From the NCBI RefSeq assembly GCF_040115645.1, contig NC_089572.1, positions 1,054,001 through 1,118,000 on the forward strand: a stretch of 64,000 nucleotides of DNA. The letters are read 5' to 3'. The notes under the pieces are model-generated. The model did no database searches, was not told where the DNA came from, and saw only the letters and a program-made list of their open reading frames with translations. The position numbers and the translations under genes are program-made. Shown here in pieces: positions 11,475 through 23,826 of this stretch. Every line of letters starts with the position of its first letter. The stretch's first letter is position 1. This DNA comes from Euwallacea fornicatus. Its lineage: Eukaryota; Arthropoda; Insecta; Coleoptera; Curculionidae.

Positions 11475-12885
11475 TAGGTAAGTGCAGAAAAACCTATTAC
11501 ATATGATGAACCTTTTTATGAAGATCTGCCATACAGGCTTACAGTCTTGGCCCAAAGGCGATCTCAGTTGTCCACAGAGTGTCGGGTCCTTCCAGCACCA
11601 CCGACCGACTAAACTTCTTCCCTCTTCCCTGGTACCGCTGTGATGCAGCATTTCAGTCTTTAATTCCGATTTCTTTCGGTATCGACTTTTGCTTCCACAG
11701 TATTTTTGACAATTTTTGAGATTACTTCCCAATTTTCCTTGTTGCTTGTTCCGTTATTTTCTGTATCAGAGTTGGTCGCATTCGAATGTACAATGCTCCG
11801 GAGTGTCGATTTATCCGCACTACCGACTTCTCGGTCGTGGTTGCCCCACATTGGTGCGCAAAAGCGGCTTTTCTATAATAACTGGTAGACAGGCTTTTAT
11901 AAAATACGTAAAAACATAAATTTCTTTGCTTATAATATTTTTGGTATTTATTTATCTGAATTTGACGTTAGTATCCGCTGAATTTCAGGCGTGTAATGTA
12001 TATATATCAGAAATCACGGTTTATCCTTTAAAAGACTAGTTTCGATTAGATGTCAGCCATGCTTAAAGCTGGTCGATTATAGTTCAGAAAAAGAGTTGGA
12101 TTTCAGACCCGTCGTTTGAATTTCAGAATGGTAATTTAATCGACATTTTATGCCCAGATTGGAACTTTCCTCGAGACCCTGGACGACTCGGTTTGAATGT
12201 TAAATAGTGTTGGAAATATGCTAATTTATTAAATGCCTACTGATTTACAGTGTTGCGCATTTGCAATAGAATTTCAAGCACAATGTATTGAATAATATTT
12301 GAAATGCGTCAAATTTCCTCTTTAAATAATACATGAAGTTCTGCATATTTAACAAATTATGTAATATATGTTTACGCAAGAAATTTGATACCTATTATAG
12401 GACCAGCTCTGCGTACTAGTTTCAGAACTAAAAATGATGTCAAAGAAATCTACTCTTGGATAACAATAAATACATTATTACAATTCCCGTAATCGTTTAC
12501 CAGATGGACATTCTGCCTCATTAAAGAGACCAATGAATATGCACATCTACTCCTACTACTTCTCTATCTTCAACCAAGACGAGGAAGAAGTCGTAAATAT
12601 AAACTTTGCTAACTATTCTCTGGTCTATTGACTCATCTTCAGTTCACGTTTAAACAAATTTAGATAAGCACTGGTTTGTATTGGATAGATATGAGTGGTT
12701 GCACTCGGTTCTCTTTCGCGATTTACGAAAGAACTTCCCGATGTCATATTTATTAAGCAAAAACCGACCTTCATGGAAGATGCCATCAAGTAGATTTGCT
12801 ATAAAAATTGCTCAAATTCATTTCAGTTTGGTCGCTGCGACTAAGATCCACCAAAACAATGTTTGACACAACTTCGCACTTAAGC
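11475..12885. other. No recognised feature
   Basis: No transposon ends or convincing coding similarity. Short hydrophilic open frames on the minus strand near 11660-11850 have no family I recognise. Confidence 0.4.
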
Positions 12886-14170
12886 GCGAAAACAGTACTC
12901 AAAAGTACCCGGCCTGACATATAGATGGCGATTTTTGCGTTCAAAATTGCGTATATCACAAAGACCTAACCTTAAAGTGTTTATGTCTAAAGCTTGAGGA
13001 TACCACGTTAATTCGTATTTATTTTGAAGTCGTGTTTGGCGAACGCTTTTACAGATTTTGTAAACATGGAAAAAACTGGTCGTCGATAGGTGATTCAATA
13101 TTTTTATTTGAAAGGTTTTTACTCCACCCAACATCAAAACGGAGTTAAATTCCACTCTGAGTGAATCTGGTCCTTCCAGGTTAACAAAAGATCTTTAACA
13201 ACTGTTAGATATTGGGTGGCCGAGTTTACACGAGGTCTTACGAGGTGCCAAGTTGAATTCGGCAGTGGTCGACCCAATGACGCTCCAGATCTAACTACTC
13301 CAGATATTTTGGAGGAAAGTCACAAAACTGTAATGGACGATGTGCATTTAAAAAAGTACCGTACGTCGCATTTTGACCGAACAATTAGACATGAGAAAGC
13401 TGTGTGCAAAACGGGTGTGACGATTACTCACAATTGAACAAAAACGGCACCGTGAGGATGTTTCAAGAGAACAACTTTAATAATAAAGCTTCGCAATGAC
13501 GAAGCCGAGTTTTTGCATCAATTCATAACCATGGATGATACACGGATCCGTCATTTCACATCTGGGACGAAAGAACGGTCAAAACAATGGACTCAAGGCG
13601 GAGAATGGGTTGGAAAGGAGACGAAGACCGTTCCATCTGCAGAAAAGGTGATGGCGTCAGTTTTTAGGGATGCAGATGGGATAGTTTTTATTAATTATCC
13701 CCTTAAAAGAAGAACAATAAACGGAGAATATTATACACATTTTTACATCATTTGAGCGAAGAAATTAGGAAAAAGCGACCGCATTTGGTGAAAAAAAATC
13801 TTGTTTCGTCAAAACAACGCACCAGTTCACACTTCCCTCATAGTGATGGCCACAATGGATCAAGTTGGTTTGGAACTTCGTCTTTCTCCACCTTATTCGC
13901 CAGATTTGGCCCCTGAGATTATTTTCCATTTCCAAATTTGAAAAAAGGCTCGGGTTCAACGCGATTTGCCAATAACGAAAAGGTGAAATTTGAGGTTTAT
14001 GGCCATTTTGAAACACTCGAAGCTTCTTACTAACTACAAACGGGACATAGAAGCCATAGATCATTGCTGGGGAAAGTGCGTCCGTCTCAAAGGGACTATG
14101 TTGGGAAATAATGTAATATTTTCCAGTCGTTTTTTGTTCGTTAAGTCGGATAATTCTGGGCCATCCTCGC
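12886..14170 (+). mobile_element. M2: degenerate mariner element, sister of M1
   Basis: The 5' end, GCGAAAACAGTACTCAAAAG, pairs loosely with the inverted 3' end near 14140-14170 (CCATCCTCGC). From 12886 to about 13905 it matches M1 with only scattered substitutions. After about 13905 the two differ at many positions while remaining alignable. This suggests that one copy was patched from another template. Confidence 0.87.
13066..14110 (+). pseudogene. mariner transposase pseudogene (M2)
   Basis: It has the same start (13066), the same early TAG, the same slip after the HTH region, and the same hairpin-containing replacement (GCTTCG, CGAAGC near 13490) as M1. Readable blocks are SGRPNDAPDL, TMDDT (first Asp), KTVPSAEKVMASVFRDA and TINGEYY. 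The later catalytic blocks are out of frame, and the tail differs from M1. It is non-functional. Confidence 0.87.
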
Positions 14171-15916
14171 ATGTCCTGTGATAAGGTATTGGTGTCCTCA
14201 AATATTGGCCCTATAGGGCGGCGAGATAACACGTGCAAGAATTTCCGTGCAAACTGTATATTCAGCTGCGTATTTATACATATCGTCCCGGAAAGTTCGC
14301 GAAGAACAAACACCTCTATTTGCACGGAGCCAACCGGTATATTTAACGATTGTCATAAGCTATGAACGAGTGTATTTGCAACTCCTAATAATTAAACAAC
14401 AATGCGCCGTTGTAATTCGTCTTCGTGTTTTTGTCCAGGTTTACGTGCCTTTTGTTACGAGCAAATTGTTCGTAGCAAAACCTGAAATTACAAAATGCTT
14501 CTTGTATGCATATTTAATGCCTGCCATATTAGATGACCTATTTAGCATTATATTTTTAGAAGTGTATCGAGTTCTTGCCAATCTTGCCATAAAGTTGCAA
14601 CCTGCTGTTGGGTTAATGTAAAACGCATATACGCCAATCTCGTCCAAACTTCATGCTTATTAGAATGGCGAGTGTAGGAAGTCGTTAAGATCCGGGTCAG
14701 TCGTTTTGCATAGATGCATATTAAAAAAAAAAAAATTACTTTTCCAGTTTAAGCGGCAGTGAATAATATTTGCCCTACTTGCTCGCACATGACCGTAAAT
14801 AGTTCGATAGAACAAATAAGATTGGCTTAATAGCTTCTTTATCGTCTCATCTCGCCAAGGAACTGCTTTATGAACTTAACCACGCCGAAGGACTATAATT
14901 ATAGTGATACCACTTATTAAGAACGAAAGTAAATTTTATCGCAATAATAATCACGAACTACACTCTATTTGACCGGACATCTTTCGCATTGGCCTAATTT
15001 TCGCCCATTCATCTTCGCCGTTCTGAAAATCAAGCTTCACGATAATTAATTTAAAATTATATATTATTGAATAATATACAAATCATTATAGCGTGATCAT
15101 CGTTAGTCCGAGCAAAATATGACCATTAACCTCGATCCTTCCTAATATATCAATTCCCGCACGTATTTTAGTCCAGGAAACCTTGCACCTAATGAAAGCG
15201 TTAAATAGTGTGTTTACACACACACCTTAGGAGTGTTATTGTGTTATTTATGACGAATAGTTTAGTCATTCAAGGTATTCAATAATTCATCGCTAACAAA
15301 ATGATAGTAGGAATGTTCATTCATACATTATTTAACACGTATCTCGCGTAGTAAAATATTATTTTGTCGGGATTGCGTTTAGCTCTTAATACGTTTTCCC
15401 AACATATTTGTATGCAGGTTACTTAACCAGCGGATTGTTTTTCAGCGGTGATAAATCCGTAACTACAGAGAATATCTCACGTACAGCACGCTTCATCTTG
15501 CTGCTTATTATTACAAATTACAAAACGTTCCCTTTCTTTTCCCATCATAGCAAATCGCCTTCCTCATTCGGATTCTGCAGTCGATACAGTTCAGTTTCAT
15601 TTCCGGTACTGCCCACATAATGGGCAGGAACTGCATGACAAACCAGTTAGGAGCAATTCATTGATCGAGTACCTGCCGTTCAAAAGCGATTGGCTTCGCC
15701 ATAGTACTTGATAATGCACCCATTTATTAGAGATAATAATAACTTTTACTTTTTGTAGTTTTTCAGATTTTGTTAATGGCCCGTTGGCTCATTGTTAAGT
15801 TCGAGATGTGGCGCCTCACTTCGGCTCGCCTCAATTCATAAAGTAGACAAGCGCGCAGGAAGCATTGAGGCCTCAGTCGCATTCCGCTTGTTGCGAGGAT
15901 GAAAAATTCTGAGCTA
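14171..15916. other. No recognised feature
   Basis: A plus-strand open frame of 124 codons (14247-14621) is leucine-rich and has no recognisable domain. I regard it as chance. There is nothing else of note. Confidence 0.4.
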
Positions 15917-16788
15917 CAGTAGTGGCCAAAAGTAGATGAACACGTGTTATTCACTGCATTTTTGATAATTCATACCACAAGTCTCTATAAATTGTAATAT
16001 GATTTTCCCGCCAAATAACTAATAGAGTGCCTCTTCTAAAGAAATAAATAAATGATGGATTTTTTATTTTTTATGGAAAAATACTTGCACGGCTCCCTCC
16101 AGGCCAAAGCCTCAATAAAAAATACACTATTAAAACCATAAAACACGGCGGAGGGACTGTCATGGTCTGGGGAGCTTTCTCGTGGAATGGTGTTGGTCCA
16201 ATACACAAAATAGACGGCATAATGAACCGATTTATGTATGAAGATATCCTTTCCGCTATCATGGAGCCTTATGCAGATCATGCACGACAACGACCCTAAA
16301 CATTCGTCAAAACTCGTAAAAGGCTGGATTAGGGATAACATGGTAGGTGTTTTAGATTGGCCATCACAGAGTCCAGACTTGAACCCTATAGAAAACTTAT
16401 GGAGCCGCATAAAACGGGATCTACAAAATAAAAATCCTACAAATTTAGAGGAATTGTGGAATAATTTTCAAGGTGCTTGGAATAATGTTCCAGATAGTTT
16501 TTGCAGAAAGTTAGTGGAGTCTATGCCATCAAGATTAAATGCGGTTATACGAAATAAAGGCTTATAACATGAAAATTTGGTTTAATGTGAAATGTGCTAT
16601 TTAAATGTCCCATCAAATATGATAAACTTTAGAATAATCTTTTGTTTTGCATTTGTATTAGGTTCTTTTTTGTTTATAATTTTCGTATTGGCAAAATACA
16701 GTCAGGAGACAAACAGTCACAATTGATAAATTAATATAAATTTGGAAATATTAAAAATTTAAAAGTGCTATTTATATGACCGCCCCTG
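15917..16788 (+). mobile_element. T3: internally deleted Tc1-like element
   Basis: TA-CAGTAGTGGCCAAAAGTAGA at 15917 pairs imperfectly with the end at 16771-16788 (TATGACCGCCCCTG-TA). A second copy of the 3' motif, GTGCTATTTAAATGTCCC, lies near 16593, about 180 bp inside, again an inner direct repeat. Only the C-terminal half of the transposase remains between a short 5' end and the 3' region. Confidence 0.75.
16118..16567 (+). pseudogene. Tc1-type transposase, C-terminal half (T3)
   Basis: The segment reads KHGGGTVMVWGAFSWNGVGP and KIDGIMNRFMYEDIL in one frame. It then slips near 16260 into the frame with HDNDPKHSSKLVKGW (second catalytic Asp) and SPDLNPIENLWS (catalytic Glu), ending at the TAA at 16565. 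The first catalytic Asp and the whole DNA-binding domain are missing. It is a relic of an internally deleted element. Confidence 0.88.
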
Positions 16789-16894
16789 TATATGGTTGCA
16801 AATAAACAAAATGGTCAGTTTTATTTCCTTTAGATAAGTTTCTTGTTTTGCTTTTACAATAATAATCAAATTTTAATTGTCAATATGTGGGATA

Positions 16895-17483
16895 TACGGG
16901 GTGTTACTTAAGTACGGGCATATATTTCAAGGGATGAATCTCTGACCGATTCCAAAACAAAAAGCTTCTATTAACATATGGTCGCAACGGCTTCGTTTAA
17001 GAGATGCAGAGTGTTTAAATTTTCATTTTAACTAGGTTTCCTGTGAATATTTTTGGACCCAGACGAGTCAATCGGATGAAATTTAATAGATATTCCTCAA
17101 GAATACTTTTTTGAATTAAACTAAATGTACAACAACGCCCTTAACACAAAAGTAACCTACAGTGTGGGGCGAAAAAGTTAGGGACAATTTAAACGTGATG
17201 AAACTCTGTACGTGGCGCCCTCTATCAGCAATCAAAACTACCTAACCTAAGATAACGTTTGGGTTTTGCATCATAAAAAGCCCGCGGATATTAAATTTCG
17301 TCTTCGATTGACTCATCTGTGCCCAAAAATATTCACAGAAAGCCAAATTCAAATTAAAATTTAAACACTCCGTATCTCTTAAACGGAGCCGCTGCGGCCA
17401 TTGTCAGTAGGAACTTTTTGTATTGGAATCGGTCAGAGATTCATCCCTTGAAATATCTGCACGTACCTAATCAACACCCTGTA
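16895..17483. mobile_element. L4: long-TIR MITE-like element
   Basis: TA-CGGGGTGTTACTTAAGTACG pairs with ACGTACCTAATCAACACCCTG-TA, with arms of about 195 bp. Inside each arm, about 110 bp from the end, lies GAGATGCAGAGTGTTTAAAT or its partner, which looks like a second copy of the end motif. The 200-bp interior has no transposase. Confidence 0.87.
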
Positions 17484-18547
17484 TTTGAGAAGGATTAGTT
17501 ATTTCTTCTCGGAGCGCCATTCTCGATTAAAACTAAGTGAGAATAGCATTTTTTGAATAACGAGAAATACCAGAACTAAAGCGCGTGCGTTGTGAATGTG
17601 TGCAGTGTGCAAAACACTCTAAAAATGTCTCGTCTCGATGACCGAGGAATGACAGTTTTTCACTGTCATTTCTGAGCGATTGAGGTGAAGAATTTTCAAA
17701 ATGTTCCATTTATTCCAAACTCATCTGTTTTCTTTACGACCGCTTGGTCCGTTATTTTTGCCGTTTTTCTAATAGTTTTTTCCCGGGTCCTCAAGACAAC
17801 GACACATTTATTCCCTAAACACCAACAAGAAGTATCGTTGGCACCCTCGGTAAGCTTTAGTAGAAAAGGGCAATTTCACCGTTCCAACGATCCTCACTTG
17901 CGTGTGAGGGAATATTCCCGTAGAGAATAAAAGAAGAAATTTAGCTCTCAATGGGAAGATTGATAGAAAGAAAAAAAAATAGAATAGAGTTAAATATGAC
18001 GAATGAAAAATGTGAGCGTTAAATAGATGCGGAAGAAAAATCGAGATGAGAAGTACGGCAACGTGAGATTTTTAAATTTCTACAGAGTCAGTAATAACAT
18101 CGTTCTGTGCCTGAAAACAAATACGAATGACCCACACTATGTTAGACGCGGCAAAGTGTAAAGTTTCTCACCACCCTCATGTATCTAAGACCACAAATGG
18201 TACTAAAAAAGGTCTTAAAAATCAACATAGGTTCCTTTTGAAAAGTGGCATCAAAATAAAATATCGTCTTACATATATATCCCTTGATGTGGAGGAATCA
18301 ACGGAATGTTTTGGCCATGTCGGTGGCGATGATGAATGTACCACTGGACGTGACAGCTTGCCTTTAAAATTAAAACCTGCCCGCTTAATGTGGGACATGT
18401 GTGAATAATAAGCAGGGGTGGATTTAGCTTTTTTCACTTTTTCAGACATCGAATGTCAGCGAATCGGTTTGAAAATGAAATTGTTTCGTTTACGTCAATT
18501 TTCTTAAACAGAAACGACACATTAGGACGAATTTCATATAGTGCCAT
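17484..18547. other. No recognised feature
   Basis: No transposon end pair and no coding similarity. The plus-strand frame at 18127-18408 (93 codons) has no recognisable family. Confidence 0.4.
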
Positions 18548-19225
18548 TACACAGAGTGTTTCTGATATTATTGTACAACGTTTGACCAAAAAGTCATTAA
18601 CCAAAAATAAAGCATTCTAGACTCACTTACCTATGTTTACAATATTCCTTTGTTTTGCCGCTACAGGGCGTCAAAAATTTCAAACTAATATCGTTTTTTT
18701 TTTAATTATTGTCAAACCCTGTTGTCAATTTTCACTAATTTTATTTTAAAAAAATTCATCTGTGCTTTGAGCATCGTGCCGGGCTTTTTTAAAAACAGTT
18801 TTCACAACGGTTGTAAGGTCTCGTAAGTTGTTTTTTTTTTTGTAGAGAAATTGTATGTTTAGCGAAAGTTTTGCAAAAAAATTTAAAAAAAAACCAACTA
18901 GTGCAGAAAAAAATGAATGCCCTTCGCCCCCCGGGAGTGACAAAAATACGAATTTTTATTTAGGAATTCGATCATTTTTCATATTTCATTAAAAAAAGAT
19001 CCCGCTTCGATTGAACCACGCCAATTTATGTAATAACTAATCGGCGAAAATCGACAAAAGCAGTTTAACAACTATTTAAAAAAAAACATTAATATGGGAA
19101 TTACGGGACCCTGCGGCGGCAGAACAAAGCAACACTGGATATCGATAAGTTCCCCTAGAACGTCTTATTTTTAGCCAAGAAATTTTTGGCCAAGCGTTGT
19201 ACGGTCGTTTCAAAGACGCCCTCTA
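18548..19225. mobile_element. L5: long-TIR MITE-like element
   Basis: The ends are TACACAGAGTGTTTC (18548) and, inverted, GACGCCCTCTA (19225). The arms of about 130-140 bp share GTACAACGTTTGACCAAAAA-like and GCATTCTAG-like blocks. A second TA-CAGGG motif lies at 18662 and its inverted partner (GGGACCCTG) near 19106-19113, about 110-114 bp inside each end. No transposase is seen. Confidence 0.77.
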
Positions 19226-21475
19226 TAGTCTTTTTGTCACAAGTCAACTGGTCACTTGGTACGAAAATAGGTTGCCACCACCACCACCTTACTCTCCACC
19301 CACCAAGATCTCCAGCGAAGCGCATCGCCATAAATATACTTGTATGCCACACTAGGGGATAAGCAAGCGGTATCTGCCTACACTAGTGACGAAACGAAAG
19401 GAGCTTGATCCTTTAAGAAAGTAAATACGAAAACAGCTTTGAAAAGAATTAGGGGACACTTTCAAACATCCTGTGAACTTAGTGCTGTGCAACTAAATCA
19501 ACGGACACTGAAACATCGAAGTACGAACGTTGAAAGCTCTTTGGTTGGACTCGTCGAAACGAGTTTATGAAATGAAATTGAAGGAAAGGAGACTGGAAAT
19601 GATATCGTCAAAGAATCGGAGGACCTGCCGGCTAAGGATGCTTATGAGCATTAATAACGATTCAGCTGCGATGTTTAAGGTCGAGATTCAGTGCAGTAAA
19701 ACCTAGTGGTGCAAACACAGTTGTAATGTTAGTTTAACTAAACCAGAGCTTGTGTTCGACTCGCTCGTAAGAATGGCAACAAGTGTCGCAAAGAAATTAG
19801 TCCGAACGCAACGTCGTTCTTACGAGCTGGTTCAAGTACCAATTCTGGTTCGGCCAAACCGTCTTACGAAACGCGATGGTACAACTGGGTCTGGTGGATG
19901 TCGCAACGATTAAAGATATCCCTTTCAAATCGTTCAATATCAAAATTACATATTCGATCTGACTCTAACTGAAGTGAATCGTCGTAATCAAGCAACTTGT
20001 TACATTAAGAAAGCTGCCGCCACCAATTAAAGCCTGCATATTATATTGTTCGTAACTATTATACCCTCATATTAAATTAGCATATAAAGTTTCTTTAAAA
20101 AGACAAAAACTGCGATTACTGCAACACTAAAGCGTCGGCAGATAATAGGATTATTAACCGATTAAGACGAATAAAAATAATAATAAAGACTAATCGGAAG
20201 CATCCGCCCTGAACGGTTTCAATCCGACCCTGGCCCCTTGCACTAACTTAATTCTCGTAAGCTGATAGTTAAGAGCAGATTACAGGGTGATTATTGATAC
20301 GGGGTTGGCAGTTAATGTGGTATTTCCTTCTTACAAGTGCGCGTATATGAAAATAACATTATAAATAGCTTTATGGGGATATTTTCGGAGACGATACGGA
20401 CGCAAGGCAATTTAAAAGGACTTAATTTATGGCTGCCCCCAAGATAGAACTTATTCATATTATAACACTGAGCTATTTTGCTATTTGTTGCAACTGCGTT
20501 GGTGATTGGAGGAGCGCGCATCTTGTCTCGCTGAATCGTAAGTGGTAAGGGGCCCTTTCAAAACAACGTTTGCTGACCTTACATCGAGCTTGTTTCTACA
20601 AGAGCAAAATAAGCTCGTACAAGGCCAGAACCAATTAAATCGTTTACTCCTAATTAAATTACGCAAATAGCCCATCACTGAAATATCGAATGTTTCTATG
20701 TTGGGCAATATACTACAGTATACCACTTGAAAAATTCACGATTTTTTTTCATTCCAAGACCAATACAGGCATTGCGTCTTTTTGATTGACCCATGCTCTC
20801 ATGGGTAAAACCAGCCTTGCGCCAAAGCAGAAGAGGTTTCTTATTACGCCGCGATCAAATCTCCGTTTTCCTTTCAGACTCCAAAGGCAACTTCCCGTGT
20901 AATTATTAAATGAAAAGACCGAAAATCGCTTCCAGAACGACCTTGCCAGTCAATAAAAATCAGATAAGAAGTAATCGATTTAATTATGCTCAATTCTTTC
21001 TACTCGGCAATAAATTTGGTGATTAAACGTATATAGTTGGGTGCGACTCAGTGATGGCATGATTATGATCTTAATAACCGCCTAGGGAATAACACACGAG
21101 TTCGGTCTGATCCAAGCGCAAACATACAGGTTCTTTCTAGTTTTCAATGATATTCGTAAAAAAATCGGTATTATAACGTTTCTCTATTTATTTGGGATAG
21201 TTCCCGAAATAAGGCGATATATTTTTTTGAGCGGGCCACCCTGTACACGCCTCGATTTACTTCCCATGTGTCTATGACAGACTCGTGAGGGAGTTTCATC
21301 CTCTCCACGGAATATTCTTCCTTCTCAGAAAGTGGCGTCCATAACACTGGGCATACAGAGCGATTCAAATAAACTTGATGGGAGTCGAGAATACTTTCAG
21401 GTCTCCCAATTACACGTAAAATTGTCGTGAAGAAGCAGCTCTCGGCTCTTTAGATGTGTGTGTGTTTTAGATCGA
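19226..21475. other. No recognised gene; two solitary L-type end motifs
   Basis: A TA-CAGGGTGATTATTG motif at 20281 is followed by a sequence loosely like the outer arm of L6. CCACCCTG-TA lies near 21239-21247. Neither has an inverted partner nearby, so they may be remnants of other copies. Confidence 0.4.
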
Positions 21476-22130
21476 TACAGGGTTGCTCGTTAATGCGGCA
21501 AAGTGCGATATTCCAGTAAATACGAGTTACAGAAGGAAATTTTCCGTGTCGAAGTTTTTGGTCATTAGAAGGTGCGCAGTTTAAAATTATTTTTAAATAT
21601 ACAGGGTCCGTCATCAAAGTGTGGTAGCAGCAAGTTACGTATTTTTAAACGGAAGTCCCCAATTTTTTACCATTTTCGGGTATATCGTCAAATTTTAAGA
21701 TCAATTTACGTGAAGGGTCGAAAATTTACCGTTTCCGAGCCATTCAGGAAAACTCGAACATTTTGATAGCTGCAAGGTCTCGCGAAAATCGGTGCCGCAC
21801 TCAAACCGCCGCGAATGAATCGGTCTTGCGGGGCTGCAGGGCGACCTAATCATCCCAAAATTATCGAATTTTCGCGAATAACTCGGAAATGGTAAATTTT
21901 TGATATAAGACCCTTTACATAAACTGACCTTGACGTTCGATGATCAATCGCAAAACGGCGACAAAATGGGCGGTTCCATTTCAGAAACCATTACTTGGTA
22001 CTACCACGTTTTTATGACAGATCCTGTACATTTGAAAATAATTTTTAAATGCGTACCTCTTGATACGAAACATTTCCCTTTAAAACTCATATTTACCGAG
22101 ATACCGCCCTTCGACGCATATGACCCCGTA
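21476..22130. mobile_element. L6: double-layered long-TIR MITE-like element
   Basis: The outer ends TA-CAGGGTTGCTCGTTAATG (21476) and ACCCCG-TA (22130) have arms of about 124 bp. These continue without a break into a second, inner TA-CAGGGTCCGTCATC (21600) and ATCCTG-TA (22028) with its own arm of about 80 bp. The outer arm has the same length as that of L10 and a recognisably similar sequence, so the layering looks like a family trait, not a chance nested insertion. No transposase. Confidence 0.8.
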
Positions 22131-23081
22131 TACTCGGTGTTGCAAACGGGTTAAATTCGTCTGGAAATCGGATTGTTTTCATTTTACATATGCCACGTAT
22201 GGTTACGTCACACTCTAACTTTTCAATCAGCCCATTAATATACATAATTTAAAAACGTATTGATGTGCATGGCACATACCACCCAGTACATTCTGTATAT
22301 TTTCTTGCGGCTTGCATTTATTTGCTTTTCTTAGGCGTGTCTTTATTTCATCGGCATGTTAATTAGTTTGAACGACGTGTTTAGATTTTTCTTTTACGTG
22401 AAAGCATATTGCTCCGCGCCCTATAAAAATACATTATCGAGGAAGTAAACCTAAAGAGGTTGTGACTGGTACAAGTTCGAATGCAGTCAATCAACGTCGG
22501 CAAAATATATAAACAACAGCATATATTTGGAAGTTTTTAGACGGAGTGCGTTCAAAAGGACGCATCAGAAAATATATCAAAGCGGGATTTTTCCTAGGCA
22601 CGTACAGTAATGTTTATGGAATTCTGGTCTAACAAAAGACTGAATAAATTACTGAGATCATTAAATAAATCCCTCAAATTACCTATCGAGGATTAGCATA
22701 TCAGTCATCGAAGATTAAGTACGAAATTGCCCATACAGAAAAATATTAAAATTAGTTATTCATTGGAAAATGAAAGGCAGGGTTCGAGGAGACTCCGTGT
22801 TATACACTCGCGTAATTTGCATATAATAATCGCTTGTATAACTAATAAAAATCTGTAAAAAATTACTTACAATAATGCTAAACCTTTATTACTTTCGATC
22901 TATCGGAAGTAATTAATTAGTAAATCTGAGTTGTCGATTTTAAATCAGTCATGCTGCTGACATAATAGATCGCCAAAACGTTTTATTCTGGAGGACAAAA
23001 TTTAACTAGTTCCAGGTTCGTTCTTCCATTCCTTTAGCCTTCTCTTACTAGTCGGGTAATGTCTAAATGCATCTTTTTACA
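22131..23081. other. No recognised feature
   Basis: No coding similarity or repeat pairs recognised. Confidence 0.45.
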
Positions 23082-23098
23082 TACAGGGTGTCCCAACT

Positions 23099-23498
23099 TT
23101 TTTTTTTTTTAGAAGGGGGAAACCTTCCAAAGGTACCCGGTCTGTTGGACTGTCGACCGGGTTATGTGGAATTCGCCCCCCTGAAGGGGAGGCGCCTACC
23201 CACTAAAACTCTTTTCTCTTCACCCCGAGTCCCCCCTAGAACTGCCGCTAGGCATTACTTAAGGGGGGGGGGGGCACCACACGCGGCAGCTACTCTCCCC
23301 CCTCCGGGGAGTTAGCCGCCTTTCTCTCCGTAGCCCGCGTTTCCCACAACGCCCTCCTAAATTTCTTACATCTCCCCGTCCCAGTCATATGTCCCTCCTT
23401 ATCACACAACACACACCACTCATTCGCCTCACATTCCCTTCTTTCGTGCCCCTTTTTACCACACCTAAAACAGCAGCACCCCCTTCTCTCTTCCCCTT
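23099..23498 (-). mobile_element. 400-bp gag-only non-LTR retroelement fragment
   Basis: Read on the minus strand it runs from the end of a gag-like ORF1, through a 3' region of about 180 bp with hairpins (stem ACCCGGTC at 23135 with GACCGGGT at 23155), to a poly(A) tail of about 12 bases at 23099-23110. The exact 17-bp duplication shows that it inserted by retrotransposition as it now stands. There is no ORF2 (endonuclease/reverse transcriptase) between the gag stop and the tail, so it was copied from an ORF2-less template. Confidence 0.85.
23290..23498 (-). pseudogene. ORF1 (gag-like) C-terminus with two CCHC zinc knuckles
   Basis: The minus-strand frame from the 5' edge of the insert to a TAG at 23290-23292 encodes about 68 residues. 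It holds two zinc knuckles close together: CFRCGKKGHERREC (CX2CX4HX4C) and CVLCDKEGHMTGTGRC (CX2CX4HX6C). The second, wider spacing is typical of the last knuckle in ORF1 of the Jockey/I/R1 groups of LINEs, whose ORF1 protein binds element RNA. Downstream residues are basic (KKFRRAL) and then acidic-polar to the stop. The N-terminal part is lost by 5' truncation. Confidence 0.85.
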
Positions 23499-23826
23499 TA
23501 CAGGGTGTCCCAACTAAAATGTGCTGACGTGAAATTTCCGATTTCGGCCATATCTGGAAAATATCGTTAACATTATTTTGAAGCTACTTCCACGTTCTAT
23601 GCAAACATGTTTTTTTTTTCAAATTTACGTAATTGGTTTTTCGGAACAACTAAATTGTTGCAGGTTCATTGAATTTTTCAACATCGTCCTTTCAACATCC
23701 CCCCCCCCCCCCCTAACATTCGCCCCGTCAACATCCGGTACCCTCTCCTTCATATTGTAAACCATTTCCTTTTTAATAGGAACGGACTACGGAATGTTGC
23801 CTCATCTGCACTAATGTTTAAAATTT

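Larger units (their letters stand above)
23082..23515. repeat. 17-bp target-site duplication flanking the LINE fragment
   Basis: TACAGGGTGTCCCAACT occurs exactly at 23082-23098 and 23499-23515. It flanks the poly(T)-headed insert, as expected for target-primed reverse transcription. Confidence 0.93.

Noticed and set aside
13765..14325. The longest open frame seen in the window (186 codons, minus strand)
   Set aside because: It is antisense to the C-terminal region of mariner M2 and runs on into unrelated flank. It shows no family similarity.
20281..21247. An L-type element between the CAGGGTG motif and the CACCCTG motif
   Set aside because: The sequences inside the two motifs show no inverted similarity.
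21600..22028. The inner pair of ends in L6 as an independent nested transposon
   Set aside because: L10 has the same layout at almost the same distance with related outer arms, so a family architecture explains it better. Nesting is not fully excluded.
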